Positions 1 through 12,129 are shown, numbered from the stretch's first letter. The stretch is 64,000 bases of DNA from Eulemur rufifrons (GCF_041146395.1 NC_090996.1:27800738-27864737); one strand, 5' to 3'. Made by a program: numbers and translations. The notes: a model not told the origin generated them from the sequence alone.

Positions 1-965
1 TATTCACCTTGGACTTGGAAAATCATTGCTGGGCAGTTATCCTGCCTCTCTACTTGCACATGTGTTCAAAATACAAGTTTAGCTCCAAATGACTGGAACC
101 TACCTAAATGTCCAACCAAAGGGGACTGCTTAAGTAACTCAGGATTCTGCTACTCTCCTATTGACTCCACCTGTGGCAGGCAGCACTAGTCAATCACTGT
201 GCGCCTTCTTCAAGACGACACTCAGGCAGCCATAACCAATCCATCACTGGCTGGCCTGCAAGATGACACCTATTTGGTAGCCCTGGCCTGAAAGACTGGA
301 GAAGGCATCATCAGGAAGGTGACATTTGAGCCGGGCTTTGGGAAATGATGGCTTTGGAGCTTCAGAGACTGAGCAATTCCTTCCAGCTGGATTATCAGGG
401 AAGATGATCTCCCAAAATAATATGGCTGTGAGACAGCTTTTAAGTCTGTGAAAATACCAGGAATTATCATAATTACCTGCCAAATCATGAAAGGATTATA
501 AGTTTTTTTAAAAAGCCTCTGGCTTTTCCTTTCATATCAGAATGTTCTCTCAATCTAATCACATTCAAGTAAATCATGCTTCACCCTCCTTTGGCTAACA
601 AATTAAACACTTCCTGATTAATTCGATCAAGACATCCCCCCAAATTTCAATAGCAACTGAGGCTCTTCTGGTCACATATCCAAATTCATCAAGAACAATC
701 ACTTAGATACCTCAGAATCTATTTAAGTTTTATGAAACTCACAAGCTGCTTTCTGGCCCTATTTATAATGGCTGTGGGGAGGGACCTGGAATCTCTTTCT
801 GTGAAGACTCTATTGCACCTGCCTAGTTAAAAACGAGCTCAGCCAGTGCCCGCTTTGCCTTAATGCACCTTGGAGCCTCAGCCCCGGGTAGGCCTCCTGC
901 AGGCATTAGTCACGCCAGCTCACGTACCTCGCAGCCTCCCAGCAGGGCGGGCACAGCTGCCTTGC
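1..965. other. No gene or clear repeat seen
   Basis: Mixed-composition sequence with chance frames of 60-79 codons. No splice-flanked open segment was found. Confidence 0.5.
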
Positions 966-969
966 CGGT

Positions 970-1075
970 GAGGCTCAGAGGCTGGGTCACCAGCCTAAGG
1001 CGTCAGGGTCAGGAAGTGACAGACTGGGGATTCGAACCCACACCGCGATAGCCCTACTATCTGTGTTCTTTGGAC
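970..1075 (-). mobile_element. MIR SINE fragment
   Basis: gaggctcagaggctggg...aggaagtgacagactggggattcgaacccac reads as the core and tRNA-like half of MIR in reverse, including the B-box-like gattcgaaccc. Confidence 0.7.
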
Positions 1076-1124
1076 TCCATCCTGAGTATGGTAGAAAGCT
1101 GGCCCCTTTAATGGTTAAAGAAGG

Positions 1125-1290
1125 CAAGTTTGTCCCTCAGAGTGCAAGGAAGTGTCTTCCAACCCAAGCTCATCACTGGGAGGGCTTCTGAAAAACACAG
1201 ATTTCTGGGCCTCAGCCCTAGACATTCCAATTCAATAGACTGGAGGAAGGAATACAAAGAAGTGCTTTTTAAAGGCCTCAGTGGCTGCAA
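1125..1290 (+). mobile_element. MER5-like hAT/Charlie element
   Basis: Contains catcactgggagggcttctg, acacagatttctgggcctca and ccaattcaatagactgg, in the order expected of MER5A. Ends are eroded. Confidence 0.7.
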
Positions 1291-1510
1291 TGATCAATCG
1301 GAATGGGGAACCACTGGCAAAGACCAAGGGGAAACCACTCACACACTTGACTTTGAACTGCAGCTGGGCCACTCCCCGGGTCCTCATCCGTAAAACAGGG
1401 ATGTCACGGGAGCCAGTGCTCCCCCCCCTCTGAACTCTCGCTGATACGAATAAAGCCACGAGCCAAAGAGAAACTGCATGAGCCCTGCCTGCCAGCAACA
1501 GATGGCAGAA

Positions 1511-1840
1511 CAGTCGTCCCTAGGTACGCTCGGGGGATTGGTTCCAGCACTCCCCACGGCTACCGAAATCCACGACGCTCAAGTCCGTCATCTGCACGCC
1601 ATGGTGTTTGCATATAACCTACGCACGTCCTCCCATGCACTTTCCATCATCTCTACAGTACGTATAGTACCCGGTACGACGTCAGTGCTGTGTAAATAGT
1701 CGCTATACTGTATTGTCCCGGGAATAATAAGAAACAAAGTCTGTACATGTTCAGAACAGATGCATTTTTCCCCAGAATATTCTCGATCCACAGTTGGGTG
1801 AATCCATGGATGCAGGACCCACAGACGTGGGACCTGTGTA
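1511..1840. mobile_element. MER2, near-complete Tigger-type DNA transposon fossil
   Basis: Begins cagtcgtccctaggtacg and continues with gggggattggttccag, tttgcatataacctacgcac, tactgtattgtcccgggaat and gtctgtacatgttcagaaca. It ends near ggatgcaggaccc...gggacctgtgta. The order and about 330-bp span match my memory of the roughly 345-bp MER2 consensus. It is non-autonomous and codes for nothing. The open frames crossing it are chance. Confidence 0.9.
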
Positions 1841-2310
1841 CGCGGATGTGTCATGTGCAGTGTTGTTACTCTCGGCAGTGGCACAGCAAACGTGTCCACA
1901 GTAGCGCCGCAGACAGGGTGGCCCACGAACTGGGGCTGGGATGCCAACTGTTTGCTACCGGCCCGAGACAACAGAAGAAAAGAAATTGAAAGTAAGCATT
2001 TAGAAATGTTTAAAGTAATTTCATATTGCCAGGAAACACCCAGGAATTTCATCATTTTTCTAGATTTTTTTGCATTGTACAAATGTGTCAGTCTGCAATG
2101 AACTGAAAATTGTTTTAAAAACTGGTTCTTCACAGATAGCTTGAGACGCACTTATCTACAACACATGCTGTGTTTGAAGCAATGTCTGGCATTAATAATT
2201 ATGAAAAACGGAAGCCAAAACACAGCCATGGTTGGATAAAAATTTTAAGAGAATTGGAAGAAAAGATAAAACCAATGCTCTCAACATCTGTCATTCTTTT
2301 AGATGCATGT

Positions 2311-2362
2311 GCAGGTTGAGTATCCCTTATCTGAAATGCTCAGGGCCAGAAGTGCCTTGGAT
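2311..2362 (+). mobile_element. Terminal fragment of a Tigger-like DNA transposon
   Basis: gcaggttgagtatccctta followed by tctgaaatgctcagggccag resembles the end shared by MER/Tigger-type elements. Only about 50 bp remain, and the family is not assigned further. Confidence 0.55.
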
Positions 2363-2394
2363 TCCTGGTCCCTGGCACTGTGGCGCCTTTCGCA

Positions 2395-2530
2395 AGGGGA
2401 CATCATCATGCCCACTTGCTAGCGGAGGCTCAGGGACTAACAGTCCAAGGTCACAGAGTTCACAAGGGACAGTAAAATCTGAACCCCAGTTATTGCGGCT
2501 CCAAAGCCCATGCCCTTCCCATCACAGGAG
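2395..2530 (-). mobile_element. MIR SINE fragment
   Basis: ggctcagggactaacagtccaaggtcacagagttc and ctgaaccccagttattgcggctccaaagccca match reversed MIR. It directly follows the Tigger-like stub. Confidence 0.65.
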
Positions 2531-2984
2531 TTATGGTTTTAATCGGGGGAAACACCCAGCACGAACAGCTGCTCCATTCATAAAGGGAAACTGTCCTAGC
2601 TCTGCCACGGGGCCGCGGGGTCCCGGTCCTCAGTGCTGGTCCTCAACTCTCCCGACACGCGGCCTTTCAGAGGACACACAAGTGAGTCTAGGAGACACCT
2701 ACTCTCCTGCCTCCCACTAACGGCCCTGGAAGAGCAAAGGCAGAGTACACAGAAATGACAGTGTTAACATAGCGGCCAACACCTCCTTGGTGGTGGTTTG
2801 ACAAATGAGCAATGACAGGAGAAAAAAAGCAAAACAAAATCATGAGTTCCAGCCCTCTGCGGAAAGACGCCATCATCTGAGAACAGTTCGAGAGGCGTTT
2901 GCGCAGGGTGGGGTCCATTCAGCCGGTCCCCGTCCATCCTCACCCAGCCCGGCAGGGCGCTACCAGGGAGGCCGTGCACAAGAG

Positions 2985-3235
2985 TGGTCGAGGCACGAGC
3001 TCCGGAGCCAGGCAGATGGGGATTAAAACCCGCTCTTCCCCTCTTCCCAGATGTGACTCTGCGCAACTTACTTTCATCTCTCCGGCCCTCGATTTCTCAT
3101 CCATAAAATTAGGTTAGTAACAATGTAAATTTCACAGGACTTTTGTGAGGTTTAAATACGTTACACAAGAGAAGTGCTTAACTCGGGGCTTGGCATACCC
3201 CAAGGACTCCACAAATGTTAGCCGTTATCACCCCA
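2985..3235 (+). mobile_element. MIR SINE, nearly full length
   Basis: Runs from ctccggagccaggcagatgg through gcgcaacttactttcatctc, ccataaaattaggttag and gaggtttaaatacg to ccacaaatgttagccgttat, the expected MIR order. Confidence 0.85.
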
Positions 3236-3424
3236 GTAAAGAAGCACCCGCAGAAACAGCCAGCGCCACTGGTCCTGCACAACTCATGTCCTTCGTCTCT
3301 CCCAGAGCCGTCCCCATCCCTGTCGCCAACCTTGGTTCAGAAACTGCCCCCTCACGCCCAGACAGACAGCACAGCCTCCCTGCTGTCCCAGCACCTGGCT
3401 GATGCCCAAATGGTCCCCCAAACC

Positions 3425-3690
3425 AAAGCTGGATCATGCCCCTTCTCTGCTTAAAACCCTTCAGTGACGTCTGCACTTTGTTTCAAAATTGTGCTGGGGG
3501 GTGCACCTGGGGGAGTCAGACTGGCCTCGGGTTGACGGTTGCTGGAGCCAAGTGGGACTTTGTAAAGGGCACACAGAGGTGCATTCTAGGATTCTGTCCA
3601 CGGTCAAATTTCTCCACAATCCAAACGATTTAAAAAAATAATCCTTCAATGGCTTCCCACTAATTTTCTTGGCATGGCATAGAAACAAGA
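3425..3690 (+). mobile_element. L2 LINE fragments, interrupted
   Basis: ggatcatgccccttctctgcttaaaacccttc at the left and caatggcttcccactaatttt near 3645 are adjacent in L2. Here they are separated by about 145 bp of other sequence. Weak L2-like, pyrimidine-rich sequence continues to about 3870. Confidence 0.65.
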
Positions 3691-4139
3691 GAGGAGGGAG
3701 AGGTGGGAGGAGAGGGGAGAAAACATTTCAAGTCAGGGACACTGACCACATGAGAACATGCCTACACCCCCACCTCCCTCCCACGCACACCTCCTAAAGT
3801 GCTCCCTACCCTTCAAAGCTTAGCCCGAATCTCAGTTTACCTCCCTGCCAACTCCTTTCATCCATGCATCCAACTTCTCCATAAATGATCCCTCGGCAGT
3901 AGTAGCAACAGCAGTTGCTGTTTTCTGAGCACTTACCACATGTCAAGCACGTCAGGCTCAACACAAAGGCTCTTTCGTGCAAATATGAAAAAGGTGTGCC
4001 CTCTGAGTGGCCACAGCACAGCCCCATGGGGCCCGGGTTTGGTGAGTGGAGCACAGATGGATACAGCTCCCACTGGTCTCCCCACGGCCACATGCTATCG
4101 CGCAGTGTACAACTTGCACAACTGCACAGAGGCCTCAGA

Positions 4140-4290
4140 CATCATGCCAGGTGCTAGTGTTGCTCCTATTTTACAGGGGAGGAAGTTGAGGTCCACAGGG
4201 ACCAGAACACTTGCTGTCCATGGTCACGTGGAGGTGGCTACAATAGCTGACACCCAGACTCACGCTCTTTTACATGAAGCCCCCACAGAA
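4140..4290 (-). mobile_element. MIR SINE fragment
   Basis: attttacaggggaggaagttg, gtggctacaatagctgacacccagactcacgctcttt: the reverse-oriented MIR core and head. Confidence 0.6.
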
Positions 4291-4299
4291 GGAGGTACG

Positions 4300-4965
4300 G
4301 CGCTGCCACGCCAGCCTCTGTGCACGCTGGCAACCACACTGCCTCCCGGGCAGCTCACAGCTGGCTAGAACACAGGCTCTTAGCCGACTCCACAAGTCTT
4401 AGGTGGGACTGCTGCGAGAGCCACTGACGACACCAGAGCCTTCCAGGGCTTCGTCTTGCCGGATCAATGACGGAGGGTCAGTGGCGGAGAAGGGGGCAAA
4501 TGCTCCTTTCTGTTCACACAGCACACGAGGTGGTTTATCTGGCAGCACACAATGGCTCTAATTACAGGCCATTACAGGTACAAAACACTGTGCTCGGCTG
4601 GGCCTGGGAAAACGGGTCAAGAATTACTTTAGAAGGCGGTGCTGGCCTCTCCTTTCAAAAGCACCGTGGCTGGCTGGCTTGCTCACGGAGGACGACTGTT
4701 GACTTGCAAGGACCCGAGAGTTGGACGGCAGCTCACCGACGGCCTCCTCTCCACTCAGCCTGCTGGGCAGGTGGCCGGGGAGGAGAAGAGAAAGGGGGGG
4801 GGAAGGTGAGGCCATCGTCGTTAAAAGCAGACATTTACTGAGCCCGTGTTGGATGCCAGACCCAGTTCCAAGCCCTGTCCCTGTGTCAGCTCACCCACAC
4901 GGTGACCGTACGAGGCCTATCCGTGGTTCCTTCTCAAGAAACTCATCTTCAATATCTGGAAATTC
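4300..4965. other. No gene seen
   Basis: Unassigned sequence with a short G run (4794-4801). A weak MIR/L2-like phrase at 4830-4905 (gacatttactgagcccgtgttgg...gccagaccc) may be another reversed repeat tail. Confidence 0.4.
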
Positions 4966-4969
4966 TCAG

Positions 4970-5080
4970 ATTCATTCAGTCAACAAGCATCTATTGAGAA
5001 TCTACCAAGCCCTGTCTTAAGCACCCATGAATGCAGCAGGAAAGGAGAGAGGAAAATCTCTGCCCTCCTGGCCTCTGCAT
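4970..5080 (-). mobile_element. L2 LINE 3' end
   Basis: attcagtcaacaagcatctattgag followed by ccctgtcttaagcaccc and ctctgccctcctggcctc corresponds to the reversed end of L2. Confidence 0.65.
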
Positions 5081-5299
5081 TCTAGCTGTGACTCCCTCTA
5101 ACAGATGCGAGCAAACAGGCTTGCAGAGCTTCAGTCCTCATCAAGCTAACAAACAGAAGCCTTGGGATCGGAGACAGAGCCCCTTCTCCCAGCATCACAC
5201 AGGACGATCTCTCTGTGCCATGGGGTCCTTAGTTTATAAACTTCCTTACCTCGTGAGGCCAAATGCACCTCCCTGCGCTGCTGTGGAACCCCCTACTTG

Positions 5300-5440
5300 C
5301 TTATTCAGTCATTCGTTCACGTTTCCTCATTCAGTCAACAAACGTTTTCTGAGCAACTGTGCGCCAGGCCCTGTCCTGAGCTCTCGGTGTCCGTGTGACC
5401 AGCACCCTGGCTCCTGCCTTCAGGGAGATCCCTGTCTCAT
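5300..5440 (-). mobile_element. L2 LINE 3' end
   Basis: attcagtcaacaaacgttttctgagcaactg, gccaggccctgtcctgagctc and ctgccttcagggagatccc: a second, reversed L2 tail 300 bp from the previous one. Confidence 0.7.
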
Positions 5441-5449
5441 GGGATAGAG

Positions 5450-6295
5450 GTCAACAGTTCCCACACAGTGAGGTCCCTGGGAACATGAAGCAGAGGTCCC
5501 CACTGGGCCAAGGGAGGAGGGTCCAGAAGAAGGGACAGTAAGCTGAGGTTGGAGGGCAGAAAGAGATCAGCCGGCACAAGGCAGGGGGACAGCTTCAAAC
5601 CCAGGTCCTGCCGTTACATGGCCCGCCTGTCGCTCACCTGGCTCCTGGGCTGTGAAGTGGGGACCCATCCTGTCGAGCAGGATTTTAAATAGCGGAAGAT
5701 GTGACTTCAGAGAAGCCAGCCTGGCGCAGAGCAGGGGCTCACCGTGGGGCAGCTGCTTCTTATTCCTGAGAATCGGTTGCGAGAGCCGGCAAGTTAGACA
5801 ATATGGTGCAGCTAACGCTAGCTCCCCAGTTCAGAGGTTTTTCCAGAAAATATTTCCCCCTGAAGTGCTGCTTTTCCATTTATTTTGCATGGGTGCTGGA
5901 AAGCACCGATTTTCAAATAAAGATGTAAATTCTGAAATTACGTGGCTCTTTGTCATATCCTAACGTCTTGAGAAATCCGTGGAGGCCAGGGTGCATTTTT
6001 AATCATATTCCTTGGAAGTAATACGCACAGGCCTCCTGAATATTTCAGTCACGGCTCAATAAATTATGTCCAAGTTTCAAAAGAAAGACAGTAAATGAAA
6101 AAACATTAAATTTTATGAACACCAGAAATGTTTTTCTCCCTCGAGAGTCCCTTTCTCACACCAAATAGCGCTCACGTAAAGCTGAGAAGAGCTCCCCTCA
6201 GGAAATGACCGCCTTGCTCCTGCCAGGGAGGGGTGGACAGCCATTTATTGGCGCTGAGCAGTAAGTTGTGAACACAACTGTGCTCAAGTATGAAC
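5450..6295. other. Unique-looking sequence, possible noncoding element
   Basis: 5775-5960 and 6030-6130 are A/T-rich and free of recognisable repeat, with tttattttgcatggg and caaataaagatgtaaattctg. They could be conserved noncoding sequence, but this cannot be judged without an alignment. Confidence 0.3.
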
Positions 6296-6299
6296 GAGC

Positions 6300-6530
6300 A
6301 GTGTGGAGCAGTGGTTTGGAGGATGCACTTGGAGCTGGATGGTCAGGATTCTGTTCCAATCTGCCAGTAACTTGCTGGGTGACCTTGGGTAAGTCATCCA
6401 ACTTCTCTGGGCCTCAGATTCTACATCTGAAAAATGGTAGCGATGGGAGCACTCATTCCATAGGGCTGTTACAAGGATTGAATGAGCTAATACGTAACCG
6501 GGGCTCAATGCACGATACCATGATTCTGAT
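6300..6530 (+). mobile_element. MIR SINE, nearly full length
   Basis: gtgtggagcagtggtttgg, cttgctgggtgaccttgggtaagtcatccaacttc, catctgaaaaatggtag and ttacaaggattgaatgag follow the MIR consensus closely. It is one of the best preserved copies in the window. Confidence 0.9.
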
Positions 6531-6644
6531 TCTCATAGCTTCCATCGACACAGGAAAATGTGCACGTCCCTAAAATTGCTTTAAGCCCTACGTCCATGAC
6601 AATGGAAAGACAGGAAGGTACAGTTTAAAACAACAACAACACAG

Positions 6645-6850
6645 AGTTTAGAGGCAGACAGACCAGGCTAGAATCTGGGACCACGTGTCGCTGGAGCAGG
6701 AGCTATTATTTCTGTACAGTTCTGAACGTCCCCAAGCCTCCCTGCTTCACCGGCAAAATGGAGATGGTAATCCCTTTCCTCCGAGGGGCACCGTGGACGT
6801 GACTGAGATCTTTATGTCACAGTCCCGAGCACACAGCCTTGCTCTCGGCA
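6645..6850 (+). mobile_element. MIR SINE
   Basis: agaggcagacagaccaggctagaatctggg, cggcaaaatggagatggtaat and gtgactgagatctttatgtcac are recognisable MIR segments. It lies about 110 bp after the preceding MIR in the same orientation. Confidence 0.7.
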
Positions 6851-7429
6851 GGCACACGGCAGACATCGGTGACCTTTCTTCCTTTGCAGAGGGCCAAGGG
6901 AAACGAAACTTTTTCTCTGGGTCACTCGAGCCCCCTCGACAAACTCGGTGAGGATAAACAGGAAAACATCACGACGCTTCCCTGCTGGGGCTGCCCCCAC
7001 AGAGCGGCTCATCAAAGGTGATCTTGCTCTGTTTTCTGCTACCTGAGCAGTTAGCGCTACAAGATCACACCTACGTCCCAGCATCCGGTTAAAGAGAGTT
7101 CACGCTTTCAGCAGCATCTACCAAGCCGGGGGCAGGGGGTAGGGGTCGGGGGTTAGGCCTCAATTTCTTCCCTTTCTGGCACAAAGCACTGAGCTGGAAG
7201 TGTCCAGGCAGCTGTGAAGTCACCACCGCTGTTCTAGCCGCACAACAGAAATGACATGGAGACAACAAATGGGTCCTATGGCAGAGATACTGGTGCTCCC
7301 CAAGTGCTATAGCTGCTCCCCCAAGTTTCCCATCCCCCTTTGCACAACTGGGCACAGGCCTGTGACTATTCTGCCCAACAGGCTCCAGGCAGAAGGGACA
7401 TATGTTGCTTCTGAGTCACAGCACAGGAC

Positions 7430-7690
7430 TGCTAGTATGCGAGCCTGCGCTGTCCCTTCCCCTGCCACGCTAAACAAGAAAGCCATCTTCTCCAGATGGT
7501 GTGGCTGCAAGATGGGGAGCTTCTGCCAGCCCAGACGCCCGAGTCACCACGTGGAGAAGAACACTCCCACCCTTGCCCTGGGACGGCCCACGCTGGACAC
7601 CCTGTATAAATCACAGATAAACTTTTGTTTTGTTACATCACTGAGATTAGGGATCATTTAGTTATTGCAGCAGAACCAACCCTAACCTAA
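7430..7690 (+). mobile_element. LTR-like interspersed repeat, family unassigned
   Basis: atggtgtggctgcaagatggg, ggacaccctgtataaatcaca and gataaacttttgttttgttacatcactgagatt, ending gcagcagaaccaaccctaac. This resembles a common mammalian repeat tail (aataaactttt...cactgagattt...gttgcagcag). A related tail lies at 28980-29255. Confidence 0.5.
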
Positions 7691-7799
7691 CACCGCTTGA
7701 CAACCCTGTGTCTTCCTAGCTCTCTCAAAACGGGCCTGAAAGCAGGAGGAAAGACACAGAGGCCACACACGTTTGCCGCAGGAAGCTTCACAGCAACCG

Positions 7800-7960
7800 C
7801 GGACAGTGGGTATCATGGTACCGTTTTTACTGAACACGAAACTGGACTCAGACAAGTTAAACCATTTGTTAAAGGTCGTACAAACAACAAGTGGTGAAGT
7901 CGGGGTTTGATCCCAGGTCTGTCCACCCCAAGGCCTGTGTTCTATCTACTACATGTGCTC
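7800..7960 (-). mobile_element. MIR SINE fragment
   Basis: cgaaactggactcagacaagttaaac, gtggtgaagtcggggtttgatcccagg and ctatctactacatgtg are reversed MIR. Confidence 0.7.
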
Positions 7961-8034
7961 AGGAAGTACTTTCTGATGACCTCCACAGTCTGTAAAGGCC
8001 CCAGTATAATCAGATATCTCTGTGGGCTCTAACG

Positions 8035-8190
8035 ATAGTAGCAGCCATAGGTTGGATATATTCCATGTGCCACACTCTTTTCTGGGTCCTCTATCAACGT
8101 TCTTTCGTTGCAATGGCCATCTCTCTTCGAGGCATTATGTCTATTTTACGGGTAAGGAAATAGAGGCTCTAAGAGACTGTAGAAGAGTTC
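8035..8190 (-). mobile_element. MIR SINE fragment
   Basis: ccatgtgccacactcttttctggg, attttacgggtaaggaaatagaggctctaagag: reversed MIR 3' half. Confidence 0.7.
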
Positions 8191-8624
8191 TCATAACAAT
8201 GAAGTAATAAAGAAAAAAATGCTGACAAAGATGGGCAAAGGGGAGAGGTCCCTTTAATAGAAGAATATTCCACATAAATAGCTATCAAGCAGGAGACTGA
8301 GCAACTCTCCCCGTTGGAGGATCTCAAGCCTCGAAATGCCCACAAAGAGGCTTCAGTGCCTGAGATACCAAACGGGATTCTCAGAGATGTTTGCTCCTGG
8401 GTGGTGGAAGGGGGAAAATAATCCCTTCTGGTTTCTCTCAACTGTTCTGGAGGTTCCAGCCTCTTGTCTACCTGGCCACCAGGTACAAGTGACCGGTAAT
8501 AACGTCACAATGCCCTTGAGCAGTCACTCTGCACCAGGTGACTCAAAGACTGTGTCTCCAGAACTCCAGATTCAGACACAGATGTGTCCAGCTCAAAAGC
8601 ATGCTCTTCCCACTCTGCCTCTCA

Positions 8625-8745
8625 CGTCCATCCAGTAAGTATTTACTGAGCATCCGTTACGTGCCAAGCACTGTCTAGACGCTCCGGATGTAAGAGTGAA
8701 CAGACAAAAATTCCTGCCTCCCTTGAGCTTACATTCTGACGTCCC
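8625..8745 (-). mobile_element. L2 LINE 3' end
   Basis: agtaagtatttactgagcatccgttacgtgccaagcactg and ctcccttgagcttacattctg: a well-preserved reversed L2 tail. Confidence 0.85.
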
Positions 8746-8749
8746 AGGT

Positions 8750-9555
8750 TATTAATTCTTACTAACTAAAGGACAGTGTCTCTGTGCCTAGTTACTGTCA
8801 AACAAAAGGTCAGCCTTCAATCCAAATTCTGCTTCCTTTGCACAGTAATGATTCTGCATCTAAGAAATTAACCAGGATTGCTACACGGCTAGATTCCAGT
8901 CTACTTAGCCACTCCAGCAAAGGGGAAGGAGATGAGGACAATGAAGAAGACAGTGACAATTCGTCCCCTCTTAGCACTCTCACCGTGTTATCAGGTGTGT
9001 GTAAAGCTTCACGGGTGTTATCACATTCACTGGGCCACAAATCTACAATAAACACGTCTTTAAAACAACTTGCTGGTCCTACCAGGGGCATCAACACAGA
9101 GACTTTCACTGGTTTCAGGATGGTAAAAAAGAAACCATCCAAAGAAGAGACTGGAGTGGAGAAGCTCTCACCCTAACCCCACACCCCGGGTGCTGCGGAT
9201 GATGGGCTTAGCAGGGGAGGAAGGGGACACAGGACACGCTGTCCTTCACCTCATGGGGTCCCTACCAGAAGGGAAGGTGTTCTGCTGGAGAGCGAATGTA
9301 TGGAGCCTGATGAGCTGTCCACCTTTTCAGCTGCAAAGGCAGGTATGAGCCTCAAGAATCAATTCCCCTCTTTCAGCACACAGGGGGGCCTGGCAGTCAC
9401 AGAAAATACTGCACGTGCCAAGAACAGAGCCCCCGAAGGGATATTGCTTAATTGAAATAGACAAGTCTGAGCTAATACAGTGCAACGGGCTCATTGCATG
9501 GAAAAATAACTTGAAGGCCCCCCACATCCCTACATCTTATCTACTCCTTGACAGC
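8750..9555. other. No supported gene
   Basis: An open frame at 8784-9176 (plus) has an Asp/Glu/Ser-rich run from the purine tract ggggaaggagatgaggac near 8922. It lacks splice or start context and the opposite strand is equally open, so it is taken as compositional. Confidence 0.45.
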
Positions 9556-9558
9556 ATC

Positions 9559-9613
9559 CACACACACAGACACACACACAGACACACACACACACACACG
9601 CACACACGCGCAC
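9559..9613. repeat. (CA)n microsatellite, interrupted
   Basis: CACA runs broken by GA and by CG-containing units (cacgcacacacgcgcac). Confidence 0.97.
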
Positions 9614-9614
9614 G

Positions 9615-10750
9615 GAGGAATCTCCCGGCAGTGGACCTCTACTGTCTACTGCCCAGCATTTATTCCTTCCCTTCTTGCATCAGAACCCAGACTTGCCTTT
9701 GAAAATCCTGGAAACCCAGAAACTAAAAGACAGACGTATTTAACTACATCAAAAGGTAAAACTTTAGTATGGAAAACAACCAAATCAAAGTCAGTAGTCC
9801 ACGGCCAGCTTCATGGTTGTGTGACCAGCACAGTCACACAGGGTCCTGAGCACAGAAGGGAATGGGCCCCGCACTTGGGGCTTAGTGCTCTGCGCTCACC
9901 ATCTGGAGAGTCTTAGTAACTCCAGCTTTGAACCCATGCTTTGCAAGTGAGCTCTGATCGGCATGGAGTGGGCATGTGAGCAGAGGAGACGCAGGTTCTT
10001 GGCGACATGCTGCCCTCCACCGCTGGCGGGTGCTCTACATGCCCCATTGTGACACAGGGCCTCAGGCACCCGTGAGGGTCTGCCCTTGTCCTGCAAGTAA
10101 CCCCATGCCCGAGGGAGTGTGACATTAAATAGCAAATACAATTTTTAAAAACACCACAGCAGGTCAGGAGAAAGAGGGAGACTATGGAGAAAATGGAAGA
10201 AGTTTTTGTTCTAATTTTTGGACAAAGACCAGGATCTTCATTTTGCACCGAGCCCTGCAAATTATGGAGCCATTTCTGCAATAGGCAAATGGCAGCTCTG
10301 AGAAACACATCTCTGACAGACAACAAAAAGCTCTTCAAAATCACCCAGCGCAAAGGGCCTGCTCCCATTCTTCGCCGCAGGCACTCGGCAGGATGGAGCC
10401 ACCCCGAGTCCCTAGTCCACATCCACCACCTCGGCCCCACGTGATTAGTTCAGAGATGGCTACAGCAGAGCATCTGAGAAGGGAGATGTTGGCTGAGACT
10501 CTGGAAAGAGAAGCTGGCCCTGCCTCCCTCTGGGTTGGGGGCCAGAGGCTACAAGCTCTGGAGCTGCCAAGGAGGGCCCTCGGCAGCAGAAGTGAACGTG
10601 CAAATCATGGAGACAGAGGAGTCTGGGCCTTCACAACCACTTCTGAGCTGCTGGATCATGCCTCACCTGAAGCTGAATTTTTCACAGGCCAAAGGTCACA
10701 TTGGTCCCTTGGGGGAGGTAAAAACTCAGTGGATGCATTATAAGATCTAC
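9615..10750. other. No gene or clear repeat seen
   Basis: Chance frames up to 175 codons on the minus strand (9913-10440). They show no family likeness. Confidence 0.45.
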
Positions 10751-10754
10751 TTCC

Positions 10755-11079
10755 AGGGTCTGGAGGGTGGGAGAAATGCCAGTTATGCAGGATGAAAAAG
10801 TTCTAGAGATGTCATGTACAGCACGGTGACTATGGTTAGCAATAATATATTGTATACTTGATATTTGCTACGAGAGTGAATCTTAAATGTTTTTATCACC
10901 AAAAAAAAAAAAAAAGGCTAACTCTGTGAGGTGATGACTACATCAATTATTAATAGCCTGATGGTGGTAATCATTTTACAATGTATCTGTATATCAAAAC
11001 ATCACATGTGTATCCTAAGTGCATATTAATTTTATTTATCAATTATACCTCAATAAAGCTGGAAAAAATTTTTAAAGAT
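10755..11079 (+). mobile_element. L1 LINE 3' end
   Basis: gatgaaaaagttctagagatg, acggtgactatggttagcaat, tgtatacttgatatttgct, tgtatctgtatatcaaaac and attatacctcaataaagctgg follow the 3' UTR of older mammalian L1 and end in an A/T-rich tail. An internal A15 run (about 10902-10916) sits where the 3' UTR is A-rich. The element is a 5'-truncated copy with no coding sequence. Confidence 0.92.
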
Positions 11080-11104
11080 ATCTACGTCCAACACCACTTT
11101 GGAG

Positions 11105-11235
11105 TCAGTGTGGCAGTGTGACATGAACGGGGCTTTGGAGGGAAGACAAACCTAGTCTTGCATCCCAGCTCTGTCACCCACTAGCTGAGTGGCCTTGAGC
11201 AGGTGACATGATTTATGCAGACTCAGTTCCTTGTC
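11105..11235 (+). mobile_element. MIR SINE 5' half
   Basis: gggctttggagggaagacaaacctagtcttgcatcccagctctgtcacccactagctgagtggccttgagc is the MIR head in forward orientation, directly after the L1 tail. Confidence 0.75.
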
Positions 11236-12129
11236 TGGGACAGCATTTACCACCACCTGCTGCCCGAGAAAGCTAAGAAGATAACACAGAGAACAAAGAT
11301 TCTCAAAGGGGTGGCCGAGGCTGACACTTGTCAGTGTTCTCTTCTGCCCTTCAAGGTCCCCTCCAGCCCCAGCCTGGGGCCGAGGCTGCAGGAAAACAAT
11401 CTGGTTCTCTTGTGCCTTGACCTTCCAATCTCTAAAATGGAAAAACAAATGACCACCATTTGTCATCCTTTAAGGATTCACAAAGAAGGGCAAATACCAC
11501 CAGTTTAAGTGCAAACCCTGGGTAGAGAAAACACCGTGCTCCAATGGCTTTTCTCTGGGGGGACAGAATCCTAAGGTATGAGAGTTCCCACAACAGAAAG
11601 AGCAACCAGTGAAAGGTGCCAACATATCCAGGCCCATCTGAACAACGCAGTGACAGATATAGGGCAGTGAGAACAGTTTCATGTCACCTGCTACAGAATT
11701 TTTTTTTTTTTTAAATTTCTGCCAGGAATTGCTCTGCAGTCAGATTTATTTATGGCTCCCGTGTCGTCTCGGGATGCTGAGCAGAGACTATTTTGAATAC
11801 CTTGGCTTTAACTGTGTTACAGTGAGTTCCAAATCAAAACTTTCTCCCTAAAAGCTGGAAGACCTACAATATTAAGTAATTTCAACCTTCTGTTAGCTAT
11901 TATGAGAATAACCAATGCCTCTGGGTCTGCAGCGATGGCCTAATTTAATTTTATTTAAAATGCAAATATTACGTTTTTATGCATCCCTAAATGTCAACTG
12001 GTTCTTCGTCGGTGTGACTGGTAACAGTTTTATGAAGACATCAAGTGCCAGGCCATCGTCAGACAGATCACAAACCCAAACAGATTATACTTGTGATGTG
12101 CCTTGACCCCTGGGAAGCAGGAGCGGGTG

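Noticed and set aside
1021..1050. tRNA-like B box (gattcgaaccc)
   Set aside because: This is the tRNA-derived head of a MIR; no A box at the right distance or cloverleaf was found. The same applies to similar strings in other MIRs.
1588..2151. 187-codon minus-strand frame
   Set aside because: It crosses most of MER2, a non-coding transposon fossil, and ordinary flank.
5254..5290. Possible minus-strand donor (CACGAG|GTAAGG)
   Set aside because: The donor string is strong, but no acceptor with a pyrimidine tract or coding-like frame precedes it, and reversed L2 follows within 50 bp.
8784..9176. 130-codon plus frame with an acidic Ser/Asp/Glu run, resembling a nuclear protein
   Set aside because: The run comes from one purine tract. 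The opposite strand is open over the same interval and no splice sites bound it.
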